A stretch of 64,000 nucleotides of DNA from Streptomyces triticirhizae. Its GTDB lineage: Bacteria; Actinomycetota; Actinomycetes; Streptomycetales; Streptomycetaceae. This document shows positions 27,254 to 36,858 of this stretch, one piece after another. Position 1 is the stretch's first letter. Each line of letters begins with the position of its first letter. A program made the position numbers and the translations under genes. Where the stretch lies: assembly GCF_003696235.1 (NCBI RefSeq), contig NZ_RFFJ01000006.1:1-64000 (forward strand). Reading direction: 5' to 3'. The notes under the pieces were generated by a model that did no database searches, was not told the origin of the DNA, and was given only the letters and a program-made list of their open reading frames with translations.

Positions 27254-28096
27254 TCAGTCCAGGAAGACGCCCCGCGCGGCGGCCCGTTCGTCGAACCGTT
27301 CCAGCCGCGCCTGCGCGTCGGGCAGCGCGTCGCACATCGCCTCCAGCAGCGCCCGGCCCAGCAGCAGCGGCGCGCACGCCGTGTCGAACGAGAGCGCGGT
27401 GCTCACCGGCGCGACAAAGAGCTGGTCGGTGGGCGCGGCGACCGGCGCCAGCGGGCTGTCGGCCACGGTCACCACCGCGAGCCCCAACCCCCTGGCCACG
27501 GCCAGCGCCGCCGGCAGCTCACGCGGGTAGCGCGGCAGCGCGAAGCAGAGCAGGGCGCGCGCCCCCGCGTCGGCGGCCTGCTCGATCCGGTCGGCCAGAT
27601 GCGAGCCGCCCTCGTCCAGCAGCCGGACGTCCGGGTGCACCTTGGCGGCGAAGTAGGCGAAGCCGCGCGCCTCGGCCGCCGCCGCCCGCAGGCCCAGCAC
27701 CGGCAGCGGCCGTGAGCCCGCCAGCAGCCGGCCGGCCCGCTCCAGCCGCGTCGGATCGCCCAGTTCGGCCGCCAGCGCCCGCAGCCGCGCCACCTCGGCC
27801 CACACCGCCTGCTGGTAGACGTTGGGCTCGGCGTCCTCGCCCGCCGGCGCGCGCTCCCCGGCGCGCAGCGCCTCGCGCAGTTGCCGGCGCAGCCCCGGAT
27901 AGCCGTCGAAGCCCAGCGCCACGGCGAACCTGGTCACCGACGGCTGGCTCACCCCGGCCAACCCGGCCAACTCCACGCTGGACAGGAACGGCGCCTCCTC
28001 GGCCCGCCGCACCAGCACCTGCGCGATCCGCCGCTGGGTCGGGGTCAGCCGGTGCCCATCGAACAGGCCCGCCAAGCGCGCGCTCGCCTCACTCAT
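27254..28096 (-). CDS. MurR/RpiR-family transcriptional regulator
   Basis: 280 residues. The N-terminal RpiR helix-turn-helix includes [37 protein letters not shown]. The C-terminal SIS (sugar isomerase) domain (about residues 125-260) includes [21 protein letters not shown] and [16 protein letters not shown] domains normally bind phosphosugars, but RpiR proteins beside hut genes may respond to other ligands. It is a candidate regulator of the hutU-decarboxylase divergent region. The ATG start has no clear ribosome site. Confidence 0.88.
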   Translation of the reverse strand: MSEASARLAGLFDGHRLTPTQRRIAQVLVRRAEEAPFLSSVELAGLAGVSQPSVTRFAVALGFDGYPGLRRQLREALRAGERAPAGEDAEPNVYQQAVWAEVARLRALAAELGDPTRLERAGRLLAGSRPLPVLGLRAAAAEARGFAYFAAKVHPDVRLLDEGGSHLADRIEQAADAGARALLCFALPRYPRELPAALAVARGLGLAVVTVADSPLAPVAAPTDQLFVAPVSTALSFDTACAPLLLGRALLEAMCDALPDAQARLERFDERAAARGVFLD

Positions 28097-28238
28097 CCGC
28101 GTCAGTCTAGGCAGCGGCCCGAACGGGCGGACCCGAGCGCCCGGCCGGACACCCGGGCCGCGGCCCCGGGAACCCCCCGGTCCCATACGGGGGTTAGCCC
28201 CCGTGCCGCCCGCCGCGTGGAGGTCGTACCGTTGCGCC

Positions 28239-28670
28239 ATGAAGAGTGGCCGTGATCCTGAGCTGAACCGAGACACCGACCTGAAACGGGATCTCGAAGC
28301 CGCCGTGCAGACCCGCAAGGAACTGGGTGAGGGGTACGAGGCCGAGCTGGTCGACTCGTTTCTTGAGAAGGTCGAGCAGCGCATCGAGACCACCGTGGAC
28401 AAGCGCGTCCGTCGTCAACTCGCCGAGCAGCAGATGGTGATCGCCCGGGGCGGCCGGCCCTCGCAGAGCGCCGACGCACAGGGCCCCGGGGTCGCGTTCG
28501 GCCTGGCCGCGCTCTCCCTGGTGCTGGCGATCCCGCTCTCCGCGATCGCCGCCGTGCAGACCGGCCTGGCCGGGCTGCTCGTCTGCTGGGCCGGCGTGGT
28601 GGGCGTCAACGCGTGCTTCCTGGGGCACACCAAGCTGCGCGGCGGCGAGAAAAAGTCCGACTGGGACTGA
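28239..28670 (+). CDS. Conserved small membrane protein of unknown function
   Basis: 143 residues. The N-terminal half is charged and helical (LEAAVQTRKELGEGYEAELVDSFLEKVEQRIE), resembling an amphipathic coiled-coil segment. Two hydrophobic segments follow (VAFGLAALSLVLAIPLSAIA and LAGLLVCWAGVVGVNACFL). Such proteins recur in Streptomyces at this locus, by memory, but have no assigned function. ATG 28239 is used; GGAGGT lies about 14 bases upstream. Followed by a hairpin at 28709. Confidence 0.8.
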   Translation: MKSGRDPELNRDTDLKRDLEAAVQTRKELGEGYEAELVDSFLEKVEQRIETTVDKRVRRQLAEQQMVIARGGRPSQSADAQGPGVAFGLAALSLVLAIPLSAIAAVQTGLAGLLVCWAGVVGVNACFLGHTKLRGGEKKSDWD

Positions 28671-29029
28671 GACCGGTCCCGACGTCGAGCCCCTCGCACG
28701 ACAGGCGTCGAGCCCCCCGGGTGGGTGGCCCGAGGGGCTCGAGAGAAGACTGGCGGGGGCCGCCGCACCCCGGCGCGAAGCCGAGGGCGGGACGACGGCG
28801 GCCCCCGCGGGGACACGGGCCGGGTCGGGGCCTCGTGTCCGGGCGACCAGGGAGGTCCGGGAGCCGCTCCGGAGGTCCTTGGTGCCGACATCCAGAACTC
28901 TGCCGGAGCGGTGTTAACGACGCGTTGCCCAGCCGTGACACTTCGGGATCTCTTGGTGGACCCGCGTGTTCAACGCCGGTCGAGGGCGGACCCGCGCGTT
29001 CGGAGCCGACGCGTCCCCGCCCCGCGCGT
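28671..29029. other. Gene-free gap with a hairpin and 30-bp periodic repeats
   Basis: The 359-base gap holds the hairpin at 28709-28741. Near the cystathionine synthase stop, three CCCGCG[T/C]GTTC repeats start at 28961, 28991 and 29021, exactly 30 bp apart. I see no convincing open frame or RNA gene otherwise. Confidence 0.6.
28709..28741 (+). terminator. Terminator hairpin after the small membrane protein gene
   Basis: CGAGCCCCCCGGG and CCCGAGGGGCTCG pair over 13 bases with one mismatch around a 7-base loop, 38 bases after the stop codon. Confidence 0.65.
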
Positions 29030-30442
29030 TCACGCCGAGGCGCTCCCCGCTCCCACGCCGGCGCGCTCCCCCGCGAGGAAGGCCAGCAGGTCCTGCCGGC
29101 TGACGACGCCCGTCGGCTTCCCCTCCACCAACACCACGGCGGCGTCCGCCGCGTGCAGCGTGCTCATCAGGTCCGCGATCGGCTCGCCCGAGCCGACGTG
29201 CGGCAGCGGCGGGCTCATGTGCGCGTCCAGCCGGTCGTCGAGCGCGGCCCTGGTGGTGAACAGCGCGTTCAACAGCTCCTTCTCGACGACCGAGCCCACG
29301 ATCTCGGCCGCCATCACGTCGGGGTGGCCAGCGCCCGGCTTGACCACCGGCATCTGCGAGACGCCGTACTCGCGGAGCACCTCGATCGCCTGCCCCACCG
29401 TCTCGTCCGGGTGCATGTGCACCAGCGACGGCATCCCGCCCGACTTGGCGCGCAGCACGTCGCCGACCCGGGTGGCCGGCTCGCCGCCCTCCAGGAAGCC
29501 GTAGTCGGCCATCCACTCGTCGTTGAAGATCTTGCTCAGATAGCCGCGCCCGCCGTCCGGCAGCAGCACGACCACCACGTCGTCCGGGCCGAGTTCGCGC
29601 GCCACCTCCAGCGCGCCCACCACCGCCATCCCGCAGGAGCCGCCGACCAACAGCCCCTCCTCGCGGGCGAGTCGGCGGGTCATCTGGAACGAGTCCTTGT
29701 CCGAGACGGCCACGATCCGGTCGGCCACGCCCCGGTCGTAGGCCTCCGGCCAGAAGTCCTCGCCGACGCCCTCCACCAGGTAGGGGCGGCCCGAGCCGCC
29801 CGAGTACACCGAGCCCTCCGGGTCGGCGCCCACCACCCGCACCCGGCCGCCGCTGACCTCCTTGAGGTAGCGCCCGGTGCCCGAGATGGTGCCGCCGGTC
29901 CCGACGCCGGCCACGAAGTGGGTGATCCGCCCCCCGGTCTGCTCCCACAGCTCGGGCCCGGTGGTCTCGTAGTGGGAACGCGGGTTGTCCGGGTTGCTGT
30001 ACTGGTCCGGCTTCCAGGCGCCGGGGGTCTCGCGCACCAGCCGGTCGGAGACGTTGTAGTACGAGTCCGGGTGCTCGGGGTCCACGGCGGTGGGGCAGAC
30101 CACCACCTCGGCGCCGTAGGCCCGCAGCACGTTGATCTTGTCCGTGGAGACCTTGTCGGGGCAGACGAACACGCAGCGGTAGCCCTTCTGTTGGGCCACG
30201 ATGGCCAGGCCCACGCCGGTGTTGCCCGAGGTCGGTTCCACGATCACGCCGCCGGGCCGCAGCGCCCCGGAGCGCTCGGCGGCCTCGATCATCCGCACGG
30301 CGATCCGGTCCTTCACCGACCCGCCGGGGTTGAAGTACTCGACCTTGGCGAGGACGGTGGCCTCGATTCCCTCGGTCACTCGGTTCAGTCTGACCAGCGG
30401 GGTGTTGCCGACCAGTTCGATCATGGACTCGTGATACTGCAC
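29030..30442 (-). CDS. cbs: Cystathionine beta-synthase with CBS domains
   Basis: PLP enzyme condensing L-serine (or O-acetylserine) with homocysteine in transsulfuration. The PLP Lys is in NPGGSVKDRIA (about residue 44), with the substrate loop TSGNTGVG and the phosphate loop GVGTGGTISGTG. Two CBS domains occupy about residues 335-460 and may sense adenosyl ligands. No heme-binding N-terminus is present. The 470-residue length suits bacterial CBS. It starts at GTG with GGAG about 8 bases upstream. A cysteine-synthase role cannot be fully excluded. Confidence 0.9.
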   Translation of the reverse strand: MQYHESMIELVGNTPLVRLNRVTEGIEATVLAKVEYFNPGGSVKDRIAVRMIEAAERSGALRPGGVIVEPTSGNTGVGLAIVAQQKGYRCVFVCPDKVSTDKINVLRAYGAEVVVCPTAVDPEHPDSYYNVSDRLVRETPGAWKPDQYSNPDNPRSHYETTGPELWEQTGGRITHFVAGVGTGGTISGTGRYLKEVSGGRVRVVGADPEGSVYSGGSGRPYLVEGVGEDFWPEAYDRGVADRIVAVSDKDSFQMTRRLAREEGLLVGGSCGMAVVGALEVARELGPDDVVVVLLPDGGRGYLSKIFNDEWMADYGFLEGGEPATRVGDVLRAKSGGMPSLVHMHPDETVGQAIEVLREYGVSQMPVVKPGAGHPDVMAAEIVGSVVEKELLNALFTTRAALDDRLDAHMSPPLPHVGSGEPIADLMSTLHAADAAVVLVEGKPTGVVSRQDLLAFLAGERAGVGAGSASA

Positions 30443-30573
30443 CTGGGTCTCCGCATTTCAGGGGCGGGTTCTTCCGCTGTGAACGGCGATGGAGAGCACC
30501 CTATTGCGTTGCGGGGTGGGCCGGGTTGGGCACCACACAAGTGACGGGGTGGTCGACGAGAGGCAGTGGGTGG

Positions 30574-31662
30574 ATGTCAAGAGCGCGCGTGGCACGGAGA
30601 ATCGCGACGGCGGCGGCCTTCGGGGGCGGCGGGGTCAGCCTGCTGGGGGGAGCCGCCGTGGGACTGCTGCTCACCGAGGCCAGGTACGCCAGGCGGCGGG
30701 TGCTGGACGGCTCGTCCGACGCCGAGCCGCCGGTCGCCGACGGGGTCTACGGGACGGCGTTCGCGGCGGCGGCCGGCGTTCCGTGGCGGCTCGCGATCCT
30801 GGGCGACTCGACGGCCGCCGGGCTCGGCGTCGAGCACGCCCGCCAGACCCCGGGCGCGCTGCTGGCCTCCGGGCTCGCGGCGGTCTCCGAACGCCCCGTC
30901 GAGCTGCACAGCGTGGCGCTCTCCGGCGCCCGCTCCCTCGACCTCGAACGCCAGGTGTCGCTGCTGCTCACCGAGCCGGGGCGGGCCCCGGTGCCCGACG
31001 TGTGCGTGATCATGATCGGCGCCAACGACATCACCGGCCGGGTCTCGCCCGCCGAGTCGGTCCGCCACCTCTCGGACGCCGTCTCCCGGCTGCGCACCGC
31101 CGGCTGTCAGGTGGTGGTCGGCACCTGCCCCGACCTGGGCTCGGTTGAGCCGGTCGGGCAGCCGCTGCGCTGGGTGGCGCGGCGGCTGTGCCGGCAGCTC
31201 GCGGCGGCGCAGACCATCGCCGTGGTGGAGCTGGGCGGGCGAACGGTCTCGCTGGGCACGTTGCTCGGGCCCGAGTTCGCCGCCCACCCACGGGAGTTGT
31301 TCGGGCCGGACCGCTACCACCCCTCCGCAGCCGGCTACGCCACGGCGGCCATGGCGGTGCTGCCCACGCTCTGCGCCGCGCTCGGCGTCTGGCCGGAGGA
31401 GCGGCGGCCGGGGATGCCGCGCGGGGAACGGCTGCTGCCGGTGGACCGCGCGGCGGCACGCGCGGTGCTCGAAGGGGGCACGGAGGTCAGCTCGGCGGAG
31501 CGCGGCACCCGTCGCGCGCCCTGGGCGCTCCTCAAGCGCCGGCGCAGGCGCCCGCTGCCCACCGAGGCGACGGAGCCCGTGGGACAGCAGGACGAGGAGG
31601 ACGCGCCGGCGCGCGACCGCTCGCGGGGGCGGGCGGGCTGGTCGAGCGAGGCCGTGACATAA
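30574..31662 (+). CDS. SGNH/GDSL-type hydrolase, membrane anchored
   Basis: 362 residues. A single hydrophobic segment near residues 8-33 (IATAAAFGGGGVSLLGGAAVGLLL) suggests an N-terminal anchor or signal. The SGNH blocks are GDSTAAG (catalytic Ser, about residue 78), a Gly block in SGARSLD, IGANDIT (Asn) and DRYHPSAAGY (catalytic Asp and His). The C-terminal tail is Arg-rich and low complexity. Substrate unknown: a lipid, acyl-sugar or acetyl ester. It is divergent from cbs and upstream of a thiolase gene. Confidence 0.88.
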   Translation: MSRARVARRIATAAAFGGGGVSLLGGAAVGLLLTEARYARRRVLDGSSDAEPPVADGVYGTAFAAAAGVPWRLAILGDSTAAGLGVEHARQTPGALLASGLAAVSERPVELHSVALSGARSLDLERQVSLLLTEPGRAPVPDVCVIMIGANDITGRVSPAESVRHLSDAVSRLRTAGCQVVVGTCPDLGSVEPVGQPLRWVARRLCRQLAAAQTIAVVELGGRTVSLGTLLGPEFAAHPRELFGPDRYHPSAAGYATAAMAVLPTLCAALGVWPEERRPGMPRGERLLPVDRAAARAVLEGGTEVSSAERGTRRAPWALLKRRRRRPLPTEATEPVGQQDEEDAPARDRSRGRAGWSSEAVT

Positions 31663-31731
31663 CCTCTACCTGCCGGTAACTTCGACCCGGGCGAGCCGCC
31701 CGTCCGTCCCCGTTCCGCCCCGGAGGAAGCC

Positions 31732-32940
31732 GTGCCCGAAGCAGTGATCGTCTCAGCAGCCCGCTCTCCGATCGGACGGGCCGGCAAGGGCTCGTTGAAG
31801 GAGATGCGCCCCGACGACCTGACCGCCACCGTCGTCCGCGCCGCGCTCGACCAGGTCCCACAGCTCGACCCGGCCGAGATCGACGACCTGATGCTCGGTT
31901 GCGGCATCCCCTCCGGCGCCCAGGGCAACAACCTCGCCCGCGTCGTCGCCGTCCAGCTCGGCATGGACCACCTGCCGGCGACCACCGTCACCCGGTACTG
32001 CTCCTCCTCCCTCCAGACCACCAGGATGGCGATGCACGCCATCAGGGCCGGCGAGGGCGACGTCTTCGTCTCGGCCGGCGTCGAGATGATCTCCGTGAAC
32101 CCCAGGGAGGGCGCCGAGACCCACAACCCGCTCTTCGCCGAGGCCGAGGCACGCACCGCGCACCGCGCCGAGCACGGCGGCGAGGGCTGGCACGACCCGC
32201 GCGAGGACGGTCAACTGCCCGACATCTACATCGCGATGGGCCAGACCGCGGAGAACCTGGCCCGGGCGAAGGGGATCACCCGCCGGGAGATGGACGAGTT
32301 CGGGGTGCGCTCGCAGCGGCTGGCCGAGCGGGCCATCGCCGACGGCTTCTGGCAGCGCGAGATCACCCCGGTCACCACCCCCGACGGCACCGTGGTCGCC
32401 GCCGACGACGGCCCACGGCCCGGCGTGACGATGGAGGGCGTCTCCGCCCTGAAGCCGGTCTTCCGCCCCGACGGCCTGGTCACGGCGGGCAACTGCTGCC
32501 CGTTGAACGACGGAGCCGCCGCGCTGGTGGTGATGTCCGACACCAGGGCCCGCGAGCTGGGCATCACCCCGCTGGCGCGGGTGGTCTCCACCGGGGTCTC
32601 CGCGCTCTCGCCCGAGATCATGGGCCTGGGCCCGGTGGAGGCGTCCCGCCGGGCGCTGGCCCGCGCCGGCCTGACCGTGGACGACATCGACCTGGTGGAG
32701 ATCAACGAGGCGTTCGCGGCCCAGGTGATCCCTTCCTACCGGGAGTTGGGCATCGACCTGGACCGGCTGAACGTCAACGGCGGCGCCATCGCCGTGGGCC
32801 ACCCCTTCGGGATGACCGGCGCCCGGATCACCACCACGCTGATCAACTCGCTGCGCTGGCACGACAAGCAGTTCGGCCTGGAGACCATGTGCGTGGGCGG
32901 CGGGCAGGGCATGGCCATGGTGCTGGAGCGGCTCAGCTGA
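31732..32940 (+). CDS. Acetyl-CoA acetyltransferase (thiolase)
   Basis: 402 residues of the thiolase family, interconverting two acetyl-CoA with acetoacetyl-CoA, or cleaving longer ketoacyl-CoA. The nucleophilic Cys is in [11 protein letters not shown] (about residue 90). The active-site His is in [10 protein letters not shown] and the second Cys in [20 protein letters not shown] is the conserved Asn-Glu block. It starts at GTG after GGAGGAAGC. A short hairpin follows it. Confidence 0.95.
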   Translation: MPEAVIVSAARSPIGRAGKGSLKEMRPDDLTATVVRAALDQVPQLDPAEIDDLMLGCGIPSGAQGNNLARVVAVQLGMDHLPATTVTRYCSSSLQTTRMAMHAIRAGEGDVFVSAGVEMISVNPREGAETHNPLFAEAEARTAHRAEHGGEGWHDPREDGQLPDIYIAMGQTAENLARAKGITRREMDEFGVRSQRLAERAIADGFWQREITPVTTPDGTVVAADDGPRPGVTMEGVSALKPVFRPDGLVTAGNCCPLNDGAAALVVMSDTRARELGITPLARVVSTGVSALSPEIMGLGPVEASRRALARAGLTVDDIDLVEINEAFAAQVIPSYRELGIDLDRLNVNGGAIAVGHPFGMTGARITTTLINSLRWHDKQFGLETMCVGGGQGMAMVLERLS

Positions 32941-32963
32941 GGAGACCGAGGAGGAGACAGCGG

Positions 32964-32984
32964 CGACCCCGGGTGGCGGGGTCG
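32964..32984 (+). terminator. Short hairpin after the thiolase gene
   Basis: CGACCCC pairs with GGGGTCG over 7 bp around a 7-base loop, 24 bases after the stop. The stem is short and lacks a T-run, so it is only a possible terminator. The rest of the gap to 33233 is comparatively AT-rich and probably holds the next promoter. Confidence 0.4.
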
Positions 32985-33233
32985 TCACACGGACGGGGGG
33001 CGTGCGCCGGCGGGCGCGGCCGGGCCCGGCGGTATATCCGCGCGATACCGAAGCGGACCCGGGATGTGATCCACGCCCGTTCGACAAGAAGAAGGCGCAG
33101 GTCAACGCCGACAGGGGGGCGCGTAAGGGACCAAATACCTGTCCACTTCATGACGTTTTGCACTGCACGCCGTGTCCGCGCCCCGGAAACCTGAGATAAG
33201 AAGTCAGGGACCAACAGCACTGGGAGCGAGTCC

Positions 33234-34154
33234 GTGAGCGCCATATCCGTCATCCTGCTGGTGAGCGCAGGCACCACCGTTGCCCTGGGCGGCCTGTCCC
33301 TGTACACCGTGCGTGCCCTGCGCGGGGAGTTGGCCGCGCTGCGGGCGGATCTGGCCGCCGGGGCGGCGCGGGTCCCGGGGGCCAGGGCCGAGGTCTCCCC
33401 CGACGATGTCAGAACGGCCGTGGTGACGGCGCTGGCCGAGGAGCGGGAGCGGGAGCTGGCGGAGGCCAGGGCGTACTGGGCGGAGCAGGACGCCAGGGAG
33501 GACGAGGGCCCGGGCGCGCTGCTGGCCGGGCGGGGCCTGAGCTATGTGGTCGCGGACGACGACGAGGAGCTGCTGGACGCCCTGTTGGAGCGCTATCTGC
33601 TGAGCGACTCGACGCTGCCCCCCTCCGTCCGCGAGGGCTCGCTGTTCCTGCCCCGGCAGTCCGACGAGGGCGCCGAGGACACGTACGAGGACGCGGGCGC
33701 GGCCCCGGGCGGCGAGGAGGACGAGCAGGCGGACGAGTCGGCCGCGTTGGCCGCCGCCCGCCGCCGGCACCCCTCGCACCCGGGGTTCACGCTCTCCGGG
33801 GAGCCGGTGGACCGCTCGGACGCCGGCGGGCGGCGCCGCGCCGACCACGGCGACACGGCCGACCGGCTGACCCAACTCGCCGCCTCCCGCGTCCCGTTGG
33901 CCGACGTACGCCCGGGCCCGCTGGGCACCCTGGACGTCTTCCTCTTCGCCGACGGCACCACGCTGTGCCTCACCCCCAGCCACCAGGAGGCCGCCGAGCG
34001 GCTGGCCTCGGCGCTGCGCGCCGGCGAGCCGCCGGTGCTGATGGGCGGCTCGGCGGTCTCCGGCGCCTATGCGCTGACCTTCTCCTGCGGCGCGGAGGAG
34101 AACGTCTATCTGCTGGCCGACCGGGTGGTCGCCTCCTCGCTGCCCGGCGAGTAG
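33234..34154 (+). CDS. Conserved membrane-anchored protein of unknown function
   Basis: 306 residues. The N-terminal hydrophobic segment ISVILLVSAGTTVALGGLSLYTV is a likely signal anchor. A coiled-coil-prone stretch follows (LRGELAALRADLAAG, LAEERERELAEARAYWAE), then a very acidic linker (residues 140-170). A compact C-terminal domain (RVPLADVRPGPLGTLDVFLFADGTTLCL to the end) looks folded. I recognise no catalytic motif. It is followed at 97 bases by another small hypothetical gene in the same direction. Confidence 0.75.
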   Translation: MSAISVILLVSAGTTVALGGLSLYTVRALRGELAALRADLAAGAARVPGARAEVSPDDVRTAVVTALAEERERELAEARAYWAEQDAREDEGPGALLAGRGLSYVVADDDEELLDALLERYLLSDSTLPPSVREGSLFLPRQSDEGAEDTYEDAGAAPGGEEDEQADESAALAAARRRHPSHPGFTLSGEPVDRSDAGGRRRADHGDTADRLTQLAASRVPLADVRPGPLGTLDVFLFADGTTLCLTPSHQEAAERLASALRAGEPPVLMGGSAVSGAYALTFSCGAEENVYLLADRVVASSLPGE

Positions 34155-34250
34155 GGCGCACGCCCCGGGCGCGTGCCCCGGGCGCGTGCCCGGCGGCCAC
34201 GGCGCGCGTGAGATGCTCCGGGGCGGAACGACCGCACGGAGGCGAGCGAG

Positions 34251-34577
34251 ATGGCGGTGGAGACGGCGGAGTTGCACGCCGCGCTGGAGCGGGCCGTGGA
34301 GCGGCTGCGGCGGCTGCCGGAGAGCCGGCTGCGGCGCGGCGCGGCGGCCGAGGGACGCGCCCTCGCCGACGCGTTGACGCGCCGGGCTCAGCTGCTGGAG
34401 GAGCCCCACCGGGGCGGCACCCGGCGGGTGCCCGACGCGGGCCTGTGGGCGGTGGGCGACCAGATCGCGGTGACCGGACACGACCTCGCCCGCGCCATCG
34501 AGGCCGCCGACGACCCGGCCCGCGCGGAGCGGGAGTTGGCCGAGGCGCTGCGCCTGCTGGCCGCGTTCACGGTCTGA
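34251..34577 (+). CDS. Small helical protein of unknown function
   Basis: 108 residues, mostly alpha-helical by composition (Ala, Leu, Arg, Glu), with no membrane segment. The sequence RRVPDAGLWAVGDQIAVTGHDLARAI is the most conserved-looking part. ATG 34251 follows GGAGGCGAGCG, a good ribosome site. It probably shares a transcript with the preceding gene and ends before a strong bidirectional hairpin. Confidence 0.68.
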   Translation: MAVETAELHAALERAVERLRRLPESRLRRGAAAEGRALADALTRRAQLLEEPHRGGTRRVPDAGLWAVGDQIAVTGHDLARAIEAADDPARAERELAEALRLLAAFTV

Positions 34578-34642
34578 ACGCCGGCCGCCACCCGCCCCGT
34601 TCGACGACCGCGGGAGCCCGTTCCCCACCTGAGGGACGGACG

Positions 34643-34681
34643 CCAGCGGGCCCCGACGAGAGTCTCGTCGGGGCCCGCTGG
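34643..34681. terminator. Perfect 19-bp bidirectional terminator hairpin
   Basis: CCAGCGGGCCCCGACGAGA (34643-34661) is an exact inverted copy of 34663-34681 around a single central base. It sits between two convergent genes, the small helical protein and the Bax-inhibitor-like protein. Confidence 0.85.
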
Positions 34682-34718
34682 GTGAAGCCGTTGACGGCGC
34701 CCGCGAGGGCGCCGGCGG

Positions 34719-35573
34719 TCAGTCGCCCTGAAGGATGGCGATCAGCCGCAGGAACTCCATGTAGATCCAGACCAGGGTCAGGGTCAGGCCGAAGGCGGCC
34801 AGCCAGGACTCCTTCTCCGGGGCGCCGTAGGCGACGCCGTCCTCGACCATCTTGAAGTCGAGGGCGAGGAAGCAGGCGCCCAGGACGATGCCGATCACGC
34901 CGAAGGCGACGCCGAGCATCCCGTCCCGCAGGCCCAGGCCGTTGCCGCCGCCGATCATCGCGACGACGAGGTTGACCAGGGACAGCAGGATGAAGCCCAG
35001 CGCGGCGGCGAGCACGAACTGGGTGAAGCGGGCGGTGACGCGAATGATGCGCTGCTTGTACATGAACAGCACACCGGCGAAGACCGCCATGGTGCCGATG
35101 ACCGCCTGCATCGCGGCGCCGGGCGCGTACTGGTTGATCGCGTTGCTGATGGCGCCGAGGAAGATGCCCTCGGTGACGGCATAGGCCAGAATCAGCGGCG
35201 GCGAGGGCTCGCGCTTGAACGACTGCCACAGGCCGAGGACCAGGGCGACCAGCGCGAAGGCCACGCCGACGCCGAGCGGCAGGTCGGTGATCCAGGCGAC
35301 AGCGGCGGCGGCGACCACGGCACCCAGGGTGATCGCGGTGCGCGAGACGACGCTGTCGATCGTCATCACATTGGGGCGGGTGGGGGCGACATATCCGCCG
35401 TCGGGGCCCACCTGCGGCTGCGCATACGGGTTCCCCGGCTGCGGCGCGTAGGGGTTGGCAGGGCTCCCCGCGTACGGATTCCCGGTCTGCGGCTGCGGTC
35501 CGGCGTTGAAGCCGGCGTAGCCGCCGTCCCGACTGAACCCCCGACGCGTGAAGACCGGGTTGCTGCTCCTCAT
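34719..35573 (-). CDS. Bax inhibitor-1/YccA-like membrane protein
   Basis: 284 residues. A Pro/Gly/Tyr-rich cytoplasmic head (several NPYA repeats, residues 25-65) precedes seven hydrophobic segments, beginning with VVSRTAITLGAVVAAAAVAWI. The BI-1-like signature regions ILAYAVTEGIFLGAISN and DFKMVEDGVAYGAPEKESWLAAFGLTLTLVWIYMEFLRL (quoted in parts) are present. Homologues are associated with Ca2+ leak or membrane stress; the role in actinomycetes is unclear. Confidence 0.9.
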   Translation of the reverse strand: MRSSNPVFTRRGFSRDGGYAGFNAGPQPQTGNPYAGSPANPYAPQPGNPYAQPQVGPDGGYVAPTRPNVMTIDSVVSRTAITLGAVVAAAAVAWITDLPLGVGVAFALVALVLGLWQSFKREPSPPLILAYAVTEGIFLGAISNAINQYAPGAAMQAVIGTMAVFAGVLFMYKQRIIRVTARFTQFVLAAALGFILLSLVNLVVAMIGGGNGLGLRDGMLGVAFGVIGIVLGACFLALDFKMVEDGVAYGAPEKESWLAAFGLTLTLVWIYMEFLRLIAILQGD

Positions 35574-35605
35574 CTCACTCCTCCATGGGGCCGCACGGCA
35601 CGGCC

Positions 35606-35631
35606 TTGCTACCAGAGTAATGCGTTAGCAA
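35606..35631. promoter_or_regulatory. TTGCTA-N14-TAGCAA inverted repeat
   Basis: The two 6-bp arms lie 33-58 bases before the Bax-inhibitor-like gene, in a comparatively AT-rich patch where its promoter is expected. Possible operator or start-site feature; no factor can be named. Confidence 0.35.
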
Positions 35632-35727
35632 AGTCCGCACGGTAGTGCACCCAAGGAAACTACTGGAAGAGCCTCGTTGTTCCCAGCCCTTCATGAGCCC
35701 CGCTCACCCCGCCGGCGGGAGCGCGGC

Positions 35728-36858
35728 TCAGGGGTTTCCCACCCGCGTGGTGCCGCGCTCGGCGAACGGCGCGTAGTACTCGGTGAAGAGCTTGCCGACC
35801 AGTTCGCCACGGCTGGAGACCCCGGTCTTCCCGAACACCGTCTTGACGTGGTCCCGCACGGTGTGCGGCGACAGGTGCAGCTCCTCGGCTGTTCCAGCGG
35901 TGGAGAGCCCCCGGGCCAGGCACTGGGTCACCTGGATCTCCCGCTCCGTCAGCTCGAAGGCCGCGGCGATCAGCGGCATGACCTCCGAGGTCTTCGCCGG
36001 CTCCAGCACCACGGCCGACGGCCCGAGCGCGCCGTCGGCGCCGCGCAGGCAGGAGGCGTGGCAGACCAGCCAGCGACCGGAGCGGGTCCGCACCCTGACC
36101 CTGGCCGGTCCGCGATCGCGCCGCTCGGCGACGGCCCTGGCCTGGAGCGCCGTGGCCCGCACCCAGGCCGGAACCCGGATGCCGAACGAGGACGGGGTGG
36201 CGGGTCCTGCGGGCAGGTCCGCCAGATAGGCGCGGGCCTCCTCGTTGACCGAGAGCAGCCCGCCGGAGGCGTCGAGGAGCAGCAGCCCCGGGCCGGGTGA
36301 GCCGTCGGGCAGCGGGTTGACGGCGGGCTCGGCGAAGGAGCGAAGGGTTTTCGCCAGCGGGGTGACCAGGCTCGCGACCAGCCGGGTCTCGGCCTCGCCG
36401 AAGGCGGGCGCGCCCCGCTCCCGGAAGAGGCTGATGTGGCCGTGCGGCCGGCCGCCCACCCTCAGGACGGCGCGCAGCTCGTCCCCCAACCCCCGTGGCC
36501 GCATGAACCGTTGGTACAGCGCGCTGCGGGCCGGAAGATCCCCGGTGGTCTGGCGGAGGCCGGCGACCGGCACCCTCGCCCGGGTCAGATCGCGGAAGAG
36601 GTTCACGTTCTCGGTGAACAACTCGCACTCCCAGTAGACCGCGCAGCCGCCCTCGTCGAGGTTCTCCGCGCGGATGGGCGCGGCCAGCAGCCCGGTCAGC
36701 GGATCGACGACCCGCCACACCGACGCCTCGTGGGGGAGCAGCTTCCGCAGCTGTGCCGACGCCTCGGCGAACAGGCCCGGGGCGTCGGGCGCCTTCGCGG
36801 TTCGAGCGAGCAGCCGGGCCGTGCCGGACGGGCGTTGGGGCACTGCTGAGCTGGTCAC
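35728..36858 (-). CDS. LuxR-family transcriptional regulator with N-terminal sensor region
   Basis: 376 residues. The C-terminal LuxR helix-turn-helix reads ELTEREIQVTQCLARGLSTA followed by LHLSPHTVRDHVKTVFGKTG. The first 300 residues are PAS/GAF-like in composition, with LLLLDASGGLLSVNEEARAYL resembling a PAS start. GTG 36858 is taken as the start; the ribosome site is close and weak, so this is uncertain. It is divergent from an FAD oxidase and MFS exporter and is the likely regulator of both. Confidence 0.86.
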   Translation of the reverse strand: MTSSAVPQRPSGTARLLARTAKAPDAPGLFAEASAQLRKLLPHEASVWRVVDPLTGLLAAPIRAENLDEGGCAVYWECELFTENVNLFRDLTRARVPVAGLRQTTGDLPARSALYQRFMRPRGLGDELRAVLRVGGRPHGHISLFRERGAPAFGEAETRLVASLVTPLAKTLRSFAEPAVNPLPDGSPGPGLLLLDASGGLLSVNEEARAYLADLPAGPATPSSFGIRVPAWVRATALQARAVAERRDRGPARVRVRTRSGRWLVCHASCLRGADGALGPSAVVLEPAKTSEVMPLIAAAFELTEREIQVTQCLARGLSTAGTAEELHLSPHTVRDHVKTVFGKTGVSSRGELVGKLFTEYYAPFAERGTTRVGNP

